Below, in pieces: positions 1-8,364 of a stretch of 45,633 nucleotides of DNA. Made by a program: the position numbers and the translations under genes. The DNA is from Myxococcales bacterium UBA1660 (GTDB lineage: Bacteria; Myxococcota_A; Polyangia; Polyangiales; Houyiibacteriaceae). The DNA is taken from the NCBI GenBank assembly GCA_002320815.1, contig DCLA01000107.1:3247-48879 (forward strand), given 5' to 3'. The notes beneath the pieces are model-generated. The model searched no databases. It saw nothing but the letters and a program-made list of their open reading frames with translations, and was not told the origin of the DNA. Numbering within the stretch: the first letter of the stretch is position 1; every line of letters begins with the position of its first letter.

Positions 1-666
1 CCCCCGCAAGCCGAGCCCCTCGATGTCGGCCGCGATCCGTTGGAAGCGCCGCTCGGGCCGGAAGAGGTCGCGGCCGCGATGCAGCACCGGGAGCCAGTCG
101 CTCGCGCGCTCGACCCCCTGGCGGTCGGCCAGGTCGCGCATGGCGTCGTCGGTGAGCTCGAGGAGCCGATGGGCCGCGGCCCGGGTGTCGTCGGCCGGGG
201 GGCCCCCGTCCGGGTGGCCCTGCGCCTCGACGGCGCCCAGCCACTCCATCGCGGCGGCAGCGCCGTGCCGTTGGACCGCGAGCGCTCCGCTGGCCGCCCG
301 GCACGCGATGGGCTCGAGGGCTCGCCGGGCGGGGCGCGACCGGCTCGCGTCGAGCAGCGCGAGCACCGCCTCGGAGACCGGGACCAGGTCTCCCTCCAGT
401 CGAACCGTGGCGGGCAGGGACGCCTGGAGCTCCGCGCGCAGGGGGGCCGCGCGGCGCTCGTAGGCGGCGCGCGCCAGATGCGCCGTCGCCGCGGCCCGCT
501 CGTCGGGCCCGAAGGCGGCCGCGTGGAAGGTCTCCGGATCGACCCGGGGAAAGACCACCGCGGGCGCTTCGTCGCCGTCCAGGCCTTCCCACGCCGCGAC
601 CCAGGCCTGCGCCTCGCTCCCGCGCCAGCGCTCGATGGCCTGGCGGACCCGCTCGTGAGTCTCCAC
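1..666 (-). CDS. Hypothetical protein, partial (C-terminus outside window)
   Basis: The frame is open from position 666 to the window edge, 222 codons without a stop, and runs off the left end. The product is Arg/Ala/Glu-rich, predicted soluble and mostly helical, with no signal peptide and no motif I recognise. An ATG at 693 is in frame, but the GTG at 666 is preferred: a TTGGCG box, an 18-base spacer and a CATCAC hexamer end exactly 7 bases before it, the same geometry as at other gene heads here, and the ATG at 693 lies between the two boxes. The gene is divergent from proC. That the reading frame is real is supported by its length and by the promoter; its function is unknown. Confidence 0.6.
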   Translation of the reverse strand, partial: METHERVRQAIERWRGSEAQAWVAAWEGLDGDEAPAVVFPRVDPETFHAAAFGPDERAAATAHLARAAYERRAAPLRAELQASLPATVRLEGDLVPVSEAVLALLDASRSRPARRALEPIACRAASGALAVQRHGAAAAMEWLGAVEAQGHPDGGPPADDTRAAAHRLLELTDDAMRDLADRQGVERASDWLPVLHRGRDLFRPERRFQRIAADIEGLGLRG

Positions 667-672
667 GCCCCA

Positions 673-702
673 GTGATGGCGCGGCCGAGGCATCGACGCC
701 AA
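673..702 (-). promoter_or_regulatory. Predicted promoter of the partial gene
   Basis: On the minus strand TTGGCG (702-697), an 18-base spacer and CATCAC (678-673) lead to a GTG start at 666, 7 bases past the hexamer. This would give a leaderless transcript. The -10 match is weak alone; the shared spacing supports it. Confidence 0.4.
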
Positions 703-730
703 CGGGCTGCTGCCGGAAGGTCCGCCGTGC

Positions 731-736
731 TATGCG
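731..736 (+). promoter_or_regulatory. Predicted -10 box of proC
   Basis: TATGCG at 731-736 ends 7 bases before the proC ATG at 743, so transcription should begin at or next to the start codon. No ribosome binding site fits between them. The -35 region (CTGCTG near 707) is weak. Confidence 0.5.
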
Positions 737-742
737 GCAGCG

Positions 743-1574
<832 letters not shown>

Positions 1575-1582
<8 letters not shown>

Positions 1583-2165
1583 GATCCGGGTCGCGGCCCT
1601 GGACCCCGCGGCCATCGTCCGCCACCTCGACGCCCTCGCCGCGCTACGCATCCAGGTCTTCGCGGCCTACCCCTACCTCTACGATGGCGACGTCGCCTAC
1701 GAGGCCCGCTATCTGCAGACCTACGTGGACAGCGACGCCGCCATCGTCGTGGGCGCGTTCGACGGCGAGCACCTGGTCGGCGCCGCCACGGGCACACCGC
1801 TGGAAGACCACATGGACGGGTTCGGCGACGCGCTCCGCGACCAGCCGCTGCGCGCCGAGGACGTCTTCTACTGCGCCGAGTCGGTGCTCCTCCCCGAGTA
1901 TCGCGGACACGGGATCGGTCACCGCTTCTTCGACCTGCGCGAGGCCCACGCCCGGACCCTCGGGCGCCGCCACAGCCTCTTCTGCTCGGTGATCCGCCCG
2001 GCCGATCACCCGGACCGCCCCGCCGACTACCGGCCCCTCGATGGGTTCTGGAGCAAGCGCGGGTACCGCCCGCTGCCCGGCGCCGTCGCGCGCCTCCACT
2101 GGAAGGACCACCGCGAGGACGAGGAGACCGAGAAGGGGCTCCAGGTCTGGGTCCGGGACCTCTGA
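1575..2165 (+). CDS. GNAT family N-acetyltransferase
   Basis: The 196-residue protein has the GNAT fold: a beta strand ending in the acceptor-binding region (ESVLLPEYRGHGIG, about residues 101-114) followed by the acetyl-CoA pyrophosphate loop, where RGHGIG matches the R/Q-x-x-G-x-G/A motif, and a helix FFDLREAHA. The ATG lies inside the last codons of proC (ATGAGTGA junction), which argues for translational coupling. The substrate cannot be told from sequence; the neighbour proC gives no firm clue. The gene ends before a convergent hairpin. Confidence 0.85.
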
Positions 2166-2346
2166 CTCAGGGGCACGCGAGCGGCGCGGTGTCCACCGCG
2201 AGCTCGTCGACTTCCAGCGCGATCGGCCAGGACGGCAACGACTTTCGGCCGCAGCACAGCAAGGGGGGGACCGAGTGATTGGAGACCCTGGGCGATGACG
2301 GTGTCCGATGTGCCGCGCCGCAGCGCCGCACTGCCGCAGTGCCGCG
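2166..2346. terminator. Convergent intergenic region with hairpin
   Basis: This 181-base gap lies between two convergent genes. It holds a hairpin GCACTG-CCG-CAGTGC at 2328-2342, close to the end of yggS, plausibly a two-way terminator, though no T-run follows. A short minus-strand frame (2331-2167, 54 codons from a GTG) ends in a peptide like VDELAVDTAPLACP that reads like the tail of a secreted protein. It has no promoter or ribosome site and its start falls inside the hairpin, so I treat it as chance or a remnant. Confidence 0.4.
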
Positions 2347-3015
2347 TCAGGTCGGGCGCGGACCGAAGATGGCGGTGCCCACCCGGACCTCGGTGCTGCC
2401 GCAGGCGATGGCCAGCTCCAGATCGGCGCTCATCCCCATCGAGCGCACCGGGAGGTCGAAACGCGTCGCCAAGGCGTCGAGGGTCTCGAAGCTGCGCCGG
2501 GCCGCCGCGCCGTCGTCGGCCGGCGGGATGGTCATCAGCCCCTCGAGGCGGAGCGAGGGCAGCTCGCGGACCTCGGCCACCAGCGCGGCCAGCTCCGCCG
2601 GTGCGACGCCCGATTTCTGGGTCTCGCCGTGGACGTCGACCTGGATGCGCACCGGCACGATGGCGGCCGCCCGGTCGGCCCGTTTGGCGAGCTCCCGGGC
2701 GAGACGAATGGAGTCCACCGAATCCACGCCAGCGCCCACGGCGACCACTCCCTTGGCCTTGTTCCGCTGCAGGTGACCGATGAAACGCCACTCGAGGTCG
2801 GGGAGATCTGCCAGGTCGGTGGCCTTCGCCTCCAGCTCCTGGACGTAGCTCTCGCCGAAGACCCGCTGCCCGGCGGCGTAGGCCTCGCGGATGGCGGCCG
2901 CGGGGTGGAACTTGGAGACGGCCACCAGGGTGACCGACTCCGGCGCCCGCCCCGCGGCTTCGGCGGCGACCCGGATCTGCTCGCGGACGGCGTGCAGGCG
3001 CGCGGCGACGCTCAC
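2347..3015 (-). CDS. yggS: YggS/PLPBP-type pyridoxal phosphate homeostasis protein
   Basis: This 222-residue protein belongs to the single-domain PLP-binding family (alanine-racemase-like barrel) that buffers intracellular pyridoxal phosphate and affects amino-acid balance; no catalytic activity is established for the family. The PLP lysine is in VTLVAVSKFHP (Lys near residue 35), followed by FGESYVQE, where most homologues have FGENYVQE, and WRFIGHLQRNK. The C-terminal part has the SMGMSADLELAIACGSTEVRVGTAIFG phosphate-binding region, here quoted only by position (about 192-218). The GTG start overlaps the maf stop by 4 bases (GTGA), so it is the last gene of the ParA-like/maf/yggS operon. 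Confidence 0.93.
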   Translation of the reverse strand: MSVAARLHAVREQIRVAAEAAGRAPESVTLVAVSKFHPAAAIREAYAAGQRVFGESYVQELEAKATDLADLPDLEWRFIGHLQRNKAKGVVAVGAGVDSVDSIRLARELAKRADRAAAIVPVRIQVDVHGETQKSGVAPAELAALVAEVRELPSLRLEGLMTIPPADDGAAARRSFETLDALATRFDLPVRSMGMSADLELAIACGSTEVRVGTAIFGPRPT

Positions 3016-3617
3016 GCGCCCTCCCCCGCGGCCCCCAGCCAGCGGCGGAGCAGGAGGAGGGTCTCGGCCAGGGGGAGGCCCACCACGTTGGTGTAGCTGC
3101 CGGTGATCCCCTCGACGAGCGCCGCCCCGCGGCCCTGGATGCCGTAGCCTCCGGCCTTGTCCAAGCCCTCGCCGGTCGCGGCGTACTCTTCGACCTCGGA
3201 GGCGGTCAGCGGCCGGAATCGGACCTCGGTAGTGATGGCCAGCACCTCGCGGACCTCGCCGCGCGCCAGGGCCACCGCGGTGGTGACCTGATGGGGTCGA
3301 CCCGCCAATCGAGCGATCATCGCGGCGTTCTCCGGGGCGTCGGCGGGCTTGGCGAGCACCGCGTCACCCAAGGCCACGATGGTGTCGGCGGCGAGCACCC
3401 ACGACTCGGGCCTCTGGCGCGCGACCGCCTCCGCCTTGGAGCGAGCCATCCGGCGGACGTACTCGGCCGGCTCCTCCCCGGGGCGCTCGCTCTCGTCGAT
3501 GTCGGCGGGCAGGATCTCCAGCTCGGCCGCGGGCAAGGTCACCAGGCCCAGCAGCTCCCGGCGTCGCGGGGACGCGCTGGCCAGGACCAGGCGCTCAGAG
3601 TCCGGTGCGCTCGCCAT
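3012..3617 (-). CDS. maf: Maf-family nucleoside triphosphate pyrophosphatase
   Basis: Maf proteins hydrolyse non-canonical or pyrimidine nucleoside triphosphates to monophosphates and affect septum formation when overproduced. The 201-residue product has the hallmark start LVLASASPRRRELL (residues 10-23), the ADIDES region near 38, the catalytic AADTIV near 75, the GRPHQV segment near 104 and KAGGYGIQG near 154. These fit the dTTPase/UTPase (YhdE-type) branch. The gene starts 23 bases inside the end of the upstream ParA-like gene and shares a GTGA overlap with yggS downstream, which indicates one operon. Confidence 0.94.
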   Translation of the reverse strand: MASAPDSERLVLASASPRRRELLGLVTLPAAELEILPADIDESERPGEEPAEYVRRMARSKAEAVARQRPESWVLAADTIVALGDAVLAKPADAPENAAMIARLAGRPHQVTTAVALARGEVREVLAITTEVRFRPLTASEVEEYAATGEGLDKAGGYGIQGRGAALVEGITGSYTNVVGLPLAETLLLLRRWLGAAGEGA

Positions 3618-5286
3618 GGGTCTTCTCCAGTCGCCGCACGTAGGTCCGGCTCACGTGCTCGGGGTCGAGGCCCAGGAACTTGGCGACCTCCATGACGAAG
3701 CCGCGCACGTAGACCCAAGCGGGCAGCGAGCGCGCGTCTTCCTTCTCCAGGGCCTCGAGGAAGGCCACGCCGATCTTCGTCTTGTGGCTGATCTCCTCCA
3801 GGCGGACCCCCTTGGACTGGCGCACGGCGCGCAGCAGGGGCCCGGTGAAGACGGTCTCCGGGGTGATGACCGGGGGCGGCGGCCGGGGCCCGGCGTCGGC
3901 CTCCTCCACGCGCTCGGAGGCGCGCGCGGGCTCCGGCGGGAACACGCTCAGCTCGTAGGGCCGGCGGCGCGCCGGATCGAGGAGGACGTCGTGGGCCTCC
4001 TCCAAACGGGCGCGGAGCCGCTCGAGGCCATCGGCGTCGAGGAGCCCCACGCAGGCCAGGGACCCGGGCGCGTAGAGGTCCCGAGCGCGCTTGGCCGCGC
4101 GCCGCACCTCCTCGTCGGTGGCGCCGCGATCCACCTCGAGCAGGTCGTGGTGGGTCGCCCGGGGCACGCTGGGCTGCGGCGCGAAGCGGTACTTGCCCGC
4201 CGCGATCGCCAGGAGCCGCCGCGCGATCTTCTCGATGCTGCGGCTCGCCTTGGTCCCCGGGCTCTCGATGAGCAGCGGACGCCCGGAGCGCAGGCAGTTC
4301 CAGACCGTGTCGTCGAAGTCGACGTAGCCCAGGTACTCGAGGCGCACCGCGAGGCGGCGCCGGGCCGCGCTGGTCATGCGTTCCCCGAGCTCCAGGTCGG
4401 CGCGGAGTCGCGTCTGGTTCACGACGAAGAAGGTGTCGTGGTCGGCCATGGTGGCCGCGGCGAGCTCGGCGAACGGATGACCCTCCTGCCGGAGCTGGCG
4501 CAAGAGGTCCAGCGGCGGCAGGGCGCGCCCCTCCGATTCCAGCCGGTCGAGGAGCGAGCCTCCGGCCGCGACGAGCTCGTCCGAGCCCTCCATGGCGGCT
4601 TCGACGGCGCGGCGGAGCCGCCGCAGGAAGGTCGCCCGCACGAAGCGGTAGGTCCCCTCGACCGCCGTGGGTTCCGGGAGCGTTACGAAGACGTGCACGT
4701 CGGCGTCGAGCCAGAGATCCAGGAGCGAGTGGTCCAAGCCGGCGCCCAGATCGACCACGACCCAGTCGGCGTCCAGCCCCTGCAGGCGCTCCGCCAGATC
4801 GCGGCGCCGGCGCCGCGCGGTCTCACCCCGGGCCGGCTCGTCCAGCCCGGCGTGCAGCAGCCGGAGCCCGCGGACGCCGGTGTCCACCACCCCGGGGACT
4901 CCGAGCGCGGGAGGCAGGGTCCCGGAGCTCTCCGCGCCCTCCGCGACGAGCGACGCCGGGTCCTCGAAGGGCAGCGCCTCCTGGACCTCGCCGTCCTCCT
5001 CGTCGATGGCCAGGAAGGTCGGCAGCGGCGGCACGTAGGGCGCGACCCCGGCCGGGTGCGGCACGCCGAGGAACCCGTGGAGGTTGGCCCCGATGCGGTC
5101 GGCGTCCACGGCCACGACCCGCCGACCCAGGCTCGCCAGGTAGATGGCCAGGTTCGCCGCGAGCAGGGACTTGCCCGTACCGCCCTTGGCGCCACCGATG
5201 ACCATGAGTCGGGGTGCAGTGCGCTCCTGTCCCTCGCCCTCGGGGGAGGGCTCACGGAAGAGCTCGAGATCGACCTCGCCGGCCAT
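3595..5286 (-). CDS. ParA/MinD-like ATPase with J-like and RodZ-type HTH domains
   Basis: This 563-residue protein joins three modules. Residues 26-330 are a ParA/MinD/MRP ATPase with the deviant Walker A motif GGAKGGTGKS at 31-40, VDADRIGANLHG as the A-prime region, and a WVVVDLGAG Walker B. Residues about 385-450 resemble a DnaJ-like segment (HHDLLEVDRGATDEEVRRA, later DPARRRPYE) but show no HPD tripeptide. Residues about 475-550 match the RodZ-type helix-turn-helix (LRAVRQSKGVRLEEISHKT, then YVRGFVMEVAKFLGLD). There is no membrane segment. It heads the operon with maf and yggS. The ATG at 5286 is favoured by TCGACA-17-TACCGA ending 8 bases upstream. A role in positioning or envelope regulation is inference only. 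Confidence 0.8.
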   Translation of the reverse strand: MAGEVDLELFREPSPEGEGQERTAPRLMVIGGAKGGTGKSLLAANLAIYLASLGRRVVAVDADRIGANLHGFLGVPHPAGVAPYVPPLPTFLAIDEEDGEVQEALPFEDPASLVAEGAESSGTLPPALGVPGVVDTGVRGLRLLHAGLDEPARGETARRRRRDLAERLQGLDADWVVVDLGAGLDHSLLDLWLDADVHVFVTLPEPTAVEGTYRFVRATFLRRLRRAVEAAMEGSDELVAAGGSLLDRLESEGRALPPLDLLRQLRQEGHPFAELAAATMADHDTFFVVNQTRLRADLELGERMTSAARRRLAVRLEYLGYVDFDDTVWNCLRSGRPLLIESPGTKASRSIEKIARRLLAIAAGKYRFAPQPSVPRATHHDLLEVDRGATDEEVRRAAKRARDLYAPGSLACVGLLDADGLERLRARLEEAHDVLLDPARRRPYELSVFPPEPARASERVEEADAGPRPPPPVITPETVFTGPLLRAVRQSKGVRLEEISHKTKIGVAFLEALEKEDARSLPAWVYVRGFVMEVAKFLGLDPEHVSRTYVRRLEKTHGERTGL

Positions 5287-5293
5287 CGGTGCC

Positions 5294-5322
5294 TCGGTAC
5301 CGCGCCGACCGGGGCCTGTCGA
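5294..5322 (-). promoter_or_regulatory. Predicted promoter of the ParA-like/maf/yggS operon
   Basis: On the minus strand TCGACA (5322-5317, five of six -35 consensus bases), a 17-base spacer and TACCGA (5299-5294) precede the ATG at 5286 by 8 bases. The transcript would be leaderless or have one extra base. Confidence 0.5.
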
Positions 5323-5354
5323 GGCGAGACGACCTCTCGGGGTCGCCTGGCGCC

Positions 5355-5942
5355 TCAGCCCGCCGCGCGCAGGAAGGGCTCCCACGCGGGCAGCGGTTCG
5401 TCGACGCCGCCGAGCTGCACCACGACGGTCCAGGTGGGTCGCACGGGCTTCTTGCCGAGCGGCATGTCGGCCTCCTCGGGGGTCCGCTGCCCCTTCTCCA
5501 GATTGCAGGGGCGGCAACAGCTCACGAGGTTCTCCCACGACGAACCGCCGCCGCGACTCCGGGGCAGCACGTGGTCGATGGTCAGATCCGCGGTGTCCCC
5601 GCAGTAGACGCAGGCGTGCCCGTCGCGGACGAAGACGTTCCGGCGGGACAAGCGCAGCGGGGTGCGCGGGACCCGATCGTAGCTCCGGAGCAGCAGGAGC
5701 CGGGGCACCTCGATGGCGCCGCGGAGGGTGGGGACCACCAGCTCGCCGTCGTCGGGCTCCCGGGCCGCCCAGTGTTCGAAGTCGTGGGGCTCGTAGGATC
5801 CGTCCAGCGCCTGGGCCCGGTCTCCGTAGAGGAGCGAGAAACCATCGCGCGCCGAGGTGATACGCACGGCCTGGTACCCTCGATTGAGGACCAGGACGGG
5901 AGTGTCGAGGACGTCCTTCCTTCGCAGGAGTGGGTGCGTCAC
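5355..5942 (-). CDS. HNH endonuclease family protein
   Basis: The 195-residue protein carries a C-terminal HNH nuclease domain: CVYC at about 111-114 and a later CRPC give four zinc-binding cysteines around the core, with the catalytic-type DHVLPRSRGG at about 123-132 and WENLVSCC following. The N-terminal 100 residues (VLVLNRGYQAVRI) match the stand-alone HNH proteins common in myxobacteria, cyanobacteria and actinobacteria, whose role is unknown. There is no adjacent methylase or mobile element, so it is unlikely to be a homing or restriction enzyme. A GTG at 5948 is in frame, but TAGGCT at 5954-5949 ends 7 bases before the GTG at 5942, which is preferred. Confidence 0.88.
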   Translation of the reverse strand: MTHPLLRRKDVLDTPVLVLNRGYQAVRITSARDGFSLLYGDRAQALDGSYEPHDFEHWAAREPDDGELVVPTLRGAIEVPRLLLLRSYDRVPRTPLRLSRRNVFVRDGHACVYCGDTADLTIDHVLPRSRGGGSSWENLVSCCRPCNLEKGQRTPEEADMPLGKKPVRPTWTVVVQLGGVDEPLPAWEPFLRAAG

Positions 5943-5948
5943 CGCCAC

Positions 5949-5954
5949 AGCCTA
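5949..5954 (-). promoter_or_regulatory. Predicted -10 box of the HNH gene
   Basis: TAGGCT on the minus strand ends 7 bases before the GTG at 5942. The alternative GTG at 5948 directly abuts the hexamer and would lie upstream of the transcription start. This box therefore decides the start codon. Confidence 0.45.
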
Positions 5955-6015
5955 TCGGACAATTCCGCCGGCCGCCCACCCGGGTCCCACCATGCCGGGG
6001 GCGCCCGAACCGCGC

Positions 6016-7542
6016 TCAGGTCGACCAGGACGCTTCGTAGACGTCGATCCCGTCGCCGAGCGCCGCCGACTGGGCCAGCCGGACCTCGCAGCGGCGCCCC
6101 CCGACGAGCTCCAGCGCCTCGTCCACCAGCCCCATCATCAGGACGGCGCGGCTCAGCCGGGGCCGAGGGTGGCCGGAGACCTCGAAGAGCCCGTAGCCGA
6201 GGCCCAGCTCGCGGACCCGCGCCTGCCCGTTCGCGAAGCAGCGCCCCCAGAGATCCGCCACCCGGGCGAAGAGGAGCTCGGGCGTCGCCTCCGCGGCGAT
6301 GGCGCCCTCGGCTTGGAGCCGCCGGGCGACCGCCCGGCCCACCTCCGCCAACAGCCGACGGTCGTCGGTCCCGAAGGCCTCGTCGCCGGCCTCGAGAACC
6401 CCGAGCACGGACTCCGGGTACCAGAGGGCCTCGTCCGGTTCGCCGTCGACCGCCCGGTGCAGCATCCGGGCGAGCTGGTCGCCGCCGAGCCGCCGGGCCA
6501 CCGTGAACGCCTCGGCTACCACCAGTCCCCGCACGTCCGGCGCGCGGGACGTCGCCTGCTGCCGCCGCTCCTGCTCCGCCTCCCGCTCGCGGGCGCGCAG
6601 GTCGCGTAGGTCGATGGTGAACGTGTCCGTGGGATCGTCGAAGTCTTCCGGGAGCGGCATGGCCCCGAAGGGCACCAGCGCCTGATGCAGGGCCCGCGCG
6701 TCCTGGAAGCGGGCCTCGATGTCCTTGTCCAGGGCCCGGCCGACCACCGCTTCCAGCTCGGGCGGGACGTCCTTGCGGAAGACCCGCATGGGCGGGGGGT
6801 CGTCTTCCAGGACCTGGCGGCAGAGCTCCACGAAGCTCTCCGCGGTGAAGGGGCGGCTCCCGGTGAGGAGCTCGTAGAGGACGACGCCGACGGCGTACAC
6901 GTCGATGCGCGGATCGCGGCGGCTCAGCCCGCCGAGCTGTTCGGGGCTGGCGTAGTAGGGGGTCCCCATCGCGCGCCCGGTGGGCGTCAGCTCGTGGGAG
7001 GCGTCCCGGGCGCTCTCCATGAAGGTCGCCACGCCGAAGTCGAAGAGCTTGGCCTGGTCCGCCTGCCCCTCGACGTGGGTCACCAGGACGTTCTCGGGCT
7101 TCAGATCCCGATGGACGATGCCCCGCTGGTGCACGGCGTGGAGGGCGTCGAGGACCTGACCGACCACGTAGGTCGCCCGAGCGATGGCGAAGGGCCCCTC
7201 TTCCCGGAGAAGCCGCGCGGCGCTCTTCCCCCGGACGTACTCCATGACGATGAAGGGCGCGCCGCCCTCGTCGAGGCCCATGTCCAGGACGTCGACCACG
7301 TTGGGGTGCTCGATGCCCGCCGCCGCCCGGGCCTCGCGCTGGAAGCGGGCCAAGGTGACCCCGTCGTCGGCCAGGTGCGGGTGGAGGATCTTCACCGCCA
7401 CCGTGCGACCGATGGTGGTGTTCTCCGCCTTGTAGACGCTCCCCATCCCGCCGTGACCCAGGAGCCGCTTGATGCGGTACTTCCCGCCCACGATGGCCCC
7501 GACCTTGTATCGGGCTTCCCGCGTACCGGAGGGCGTCAGCAC
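6016..7542 (-). CDS. Serine/threonine protein kinase (kinase 1) with unassigned C-terminal domain
   Basis: This is a cytoplasmic 508-residue Hanks-type kinase. The catalytic domain covers about residues 12-275: glycine loop LGHGGMGSVY, VAVKIL lysine, HRDLKPENVL catalytic loop, FDFGVA, and YYASPEQ in the P+1 region. No transmembrane segment is seen, unlike kinases 2-4. Residues about 330-508 form a separate domain with the sequence ARVRELGLGYGLFEVSG and an end reading DGIDVYEASW; its layout recalls V4R or heme-NO-binding ligand domains, but I cannot assign it. The gene begins at a GTG 7 bases after TAGACT, so it should be leaderless. It stands alone between the HNH gene and HU. Confidence 0.92.
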   Translation of the reverse strand: MLTPSGTREARYKVGAIVGGKYRIKRLLGHGGMGSVYKAENTTIGRTVAVKILHPHLADDGVTLARFQREARAAAGIEHPNVVDVLDMGLDEGGAPFIVMEYVRGKSAARLLREEGPFAIARATYVVGQVLDALHAVHQRGIVHRDLKPENVLVTHVEGQADQAKLFDFGVATFMESARDASHELTPTGRAMGTPYYASPEQLGGLSRRDPRIDVYAVGVVLYELLTGSRPFTAESFVELCRQVLEDDPPPMRVFRKDVPPELEAVVGRALDKDIEARFQDARALHQALVPFGAMPLPEDFDDPTDTFTIDLRDLRAREREAEQERRQQATSRAPDVRGLVVAEAFTVARRLGGDQLARMLHRAVDGEPDEALWYPESVLGVLEAGDEAFGTDDRRLLAEVGRAVARRLQAEGAIAAEATPELLFARVADLWGRCFANGQARVRELGLGYGLFEVSGHPRPRLSRAVLMMGLVDEALELVGGRRCEVRLAQSAALGDGIDVYEASWST

Positions 7543-7548
7543 CGGAAG

Positions 7549-7554
7549 AGTCTA
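7549..7554 (-). promoter_or_regulatory. Predicted -10 box of kinase 1
   Basis: TAGACT on the minus strand ends 7 bases before the GTG at 7542. There is no Shine-Dalgarno sequence in the six bases between. The -35 region is not recognisable. Confidence 0.5.
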
Positions 7555-7603
7555 CCAGAGGTGAAGCCCCGACCGGGATGCCCTCGATGGATGTCGGTAG
7601 GGG

Positions 7604-7672
7604 CCCCAAAACGCACGAAGGGCACCCACCGAGGCGGGCACCCTTCGGACGTCCGGGGCGGCCGAAGCCGCC
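7604..7672 (-). terminator. Rho-independent terminator after the HU-like gene
   Basis: Two hairpins follow the HU stop on the minus strand. The first is GGCGGC-TTCG-GCCGCC (7672-7657), a stable UUCG tetraloop stem. The second has a 12-base stem with an 8-base loop (7647-7616, arms starting CGAAGGG and ending CCCTTCG) followed by TTTT at 7611-7608. This is the clearest intrinsic terminator in the window and insulates kinase 1 from the strongly expressed HU gene. Confidence 0.8.
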
Positions 7673-7678
7673 TCGGGC

Positions 7679-7990
7679 TCAGAGGACGAGGTCCTTGAGC
7701 TTCTTGAGCGGGGTCGCGCGGAGCTTCTTGGACGCCTTGACGTCCTTGTAGAAGACCTCGCCCGTGCCCGGGTTGCGGAACTTCTTGTTCTTCTGCGCGG
7801 GGACGCTCTTGAGCTTGAGCTTCACGAGGTCCGGGAGCACGAACTCCCCGGGGCCACGCTTGCCGAGCTGCTGCTTGATCAGCTCACGCAGGCCCTCGAA
7901 CACCGCCTGAACCTCACGCTTGGTGAGGCCGGTCTTGTCGGAAAGCTCGCTCATGATCTGAGCCTTGGTCATACGCTTGCCAGTCGCCAT
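7679..7990 (-). CDS. HU/IHF-like DNA-binding protein
   Basis: The 103-residue basic protein belongs to the HU/IHF-like family. The N-terminal dimerisation helices read KAQIMSELSDKTGLTKREV (residues 9-27), and the following region ELIKQQLGKRGPGEFVLPDLVKL and FRNPGTGEVF correspond to the beta-arm segment, with VKASKKLRATPLKKLKDLVL at the end. It is somewhat longer and more Lys-rich than E. coli HU (90 residues) and resembles the HU-like proteins of other deltaproteobacterial lineages. The ATG at 7990 is chosen because GGAGGGAG lies 2 bases upstream of it, the strongest ribosome binding site in the window. It has its own promoter, a structured leader and a strong terminator, consistent with an abundant nucleoid protein. 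Confidence 0.88.
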   Translation of the reverse strand: MATGKRMTKAQIMSELSDKTGLTKREVQAVFEGLRELIKQQLGKRGPGEFVLPDLVKLKLKSVPAQKNKKFRNPGTGEVFYKDVKASKKLRATPLKKLKDLVL

Positions 7991-8160
7991 CGCTCCCTCC
8001 AGTCGGTTGCTGTCTCGGTCTGTACCGTTGTTGTTCCAGATGCGGCATCGCCGCTCGCCCAGGGTCCGAGACAATTCTCGGAAACCCTTGCCCTGTCGGG
8101 CTAAACGCCATTCTCGGCGTCAGGCCAGCGCATCTAGACACGCAGGTTTCGGCCTGACAA
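7991..8160 (-). promoter_or_regulatory. Promoter and structured 5' leader of the HU-like gene
   Basis: On the minus strand TTGTCA (8160-8155), an 18-base spacer and TAGATG (8136-8131) form a good housekeeping promoter. Transcription from about 8124 gives a leader of roughly 134 bases. It contains a perfect hairpin CCGAGA-ATTG-TCTCGG (8081-8066) and an upstream CGCC...GGCG stem (about 8120-8106), then the GGAGGGAG ribosome site. Such a leader suggests post-transcriptional or autogenous control, which is inference. Confidence 0.6.
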
Positions 8161-8364
8161 GAGCTAAATCGCAGTCTTACCCCGGAAAAATAGGGGTCGA
8201 TCGCGTGTAATGGTCCGATCGGCCGGTCCAGTGGCCGCCCCCGACGCGGGCCCCATCTGGGGGGAGGCGGGGATTTCCACCCACTTCATCCCCAGGTTCC
8301 CCAGACCCCGAAAAAACACGGGCAAAATCTGTTTTCGCCTGCGAATTCGGAGTGTTGCAATGGG
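8161..8364. other. Intergenic region between the HU promoter and ybeY
   Basis: These 204 bases are distinctly richer in A and T than their surroundings. The part next to 8160 (TAAATCG, then GGAAAAATAGG near 8184-8195) may serve as an UP element for the HU promoter. The part near the ybeY stop has short T and A runs and a GCAAAATCTGTTTTCGC stem (about 8323-8339) that could end ybeY transcription. I see no open reading frame with a plausible start. Confidence 0.4.

Noticed and set aside
2167..2331. 54-codon minus-strand frame ending in VDELAVDTAPLACP
   Set aside because: Its GTG lies in a terminator-like hairpin, with no promoter or ribosome site. It may be a remnant of a secreted protein gene, but this cannot be shown.
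3595..3620. Frameshift between the ParA-like gene and maf
   Set aside because: The 23-base overlap is in different frames and both proteins are complete at their ends, so it is a normal operon overlap.
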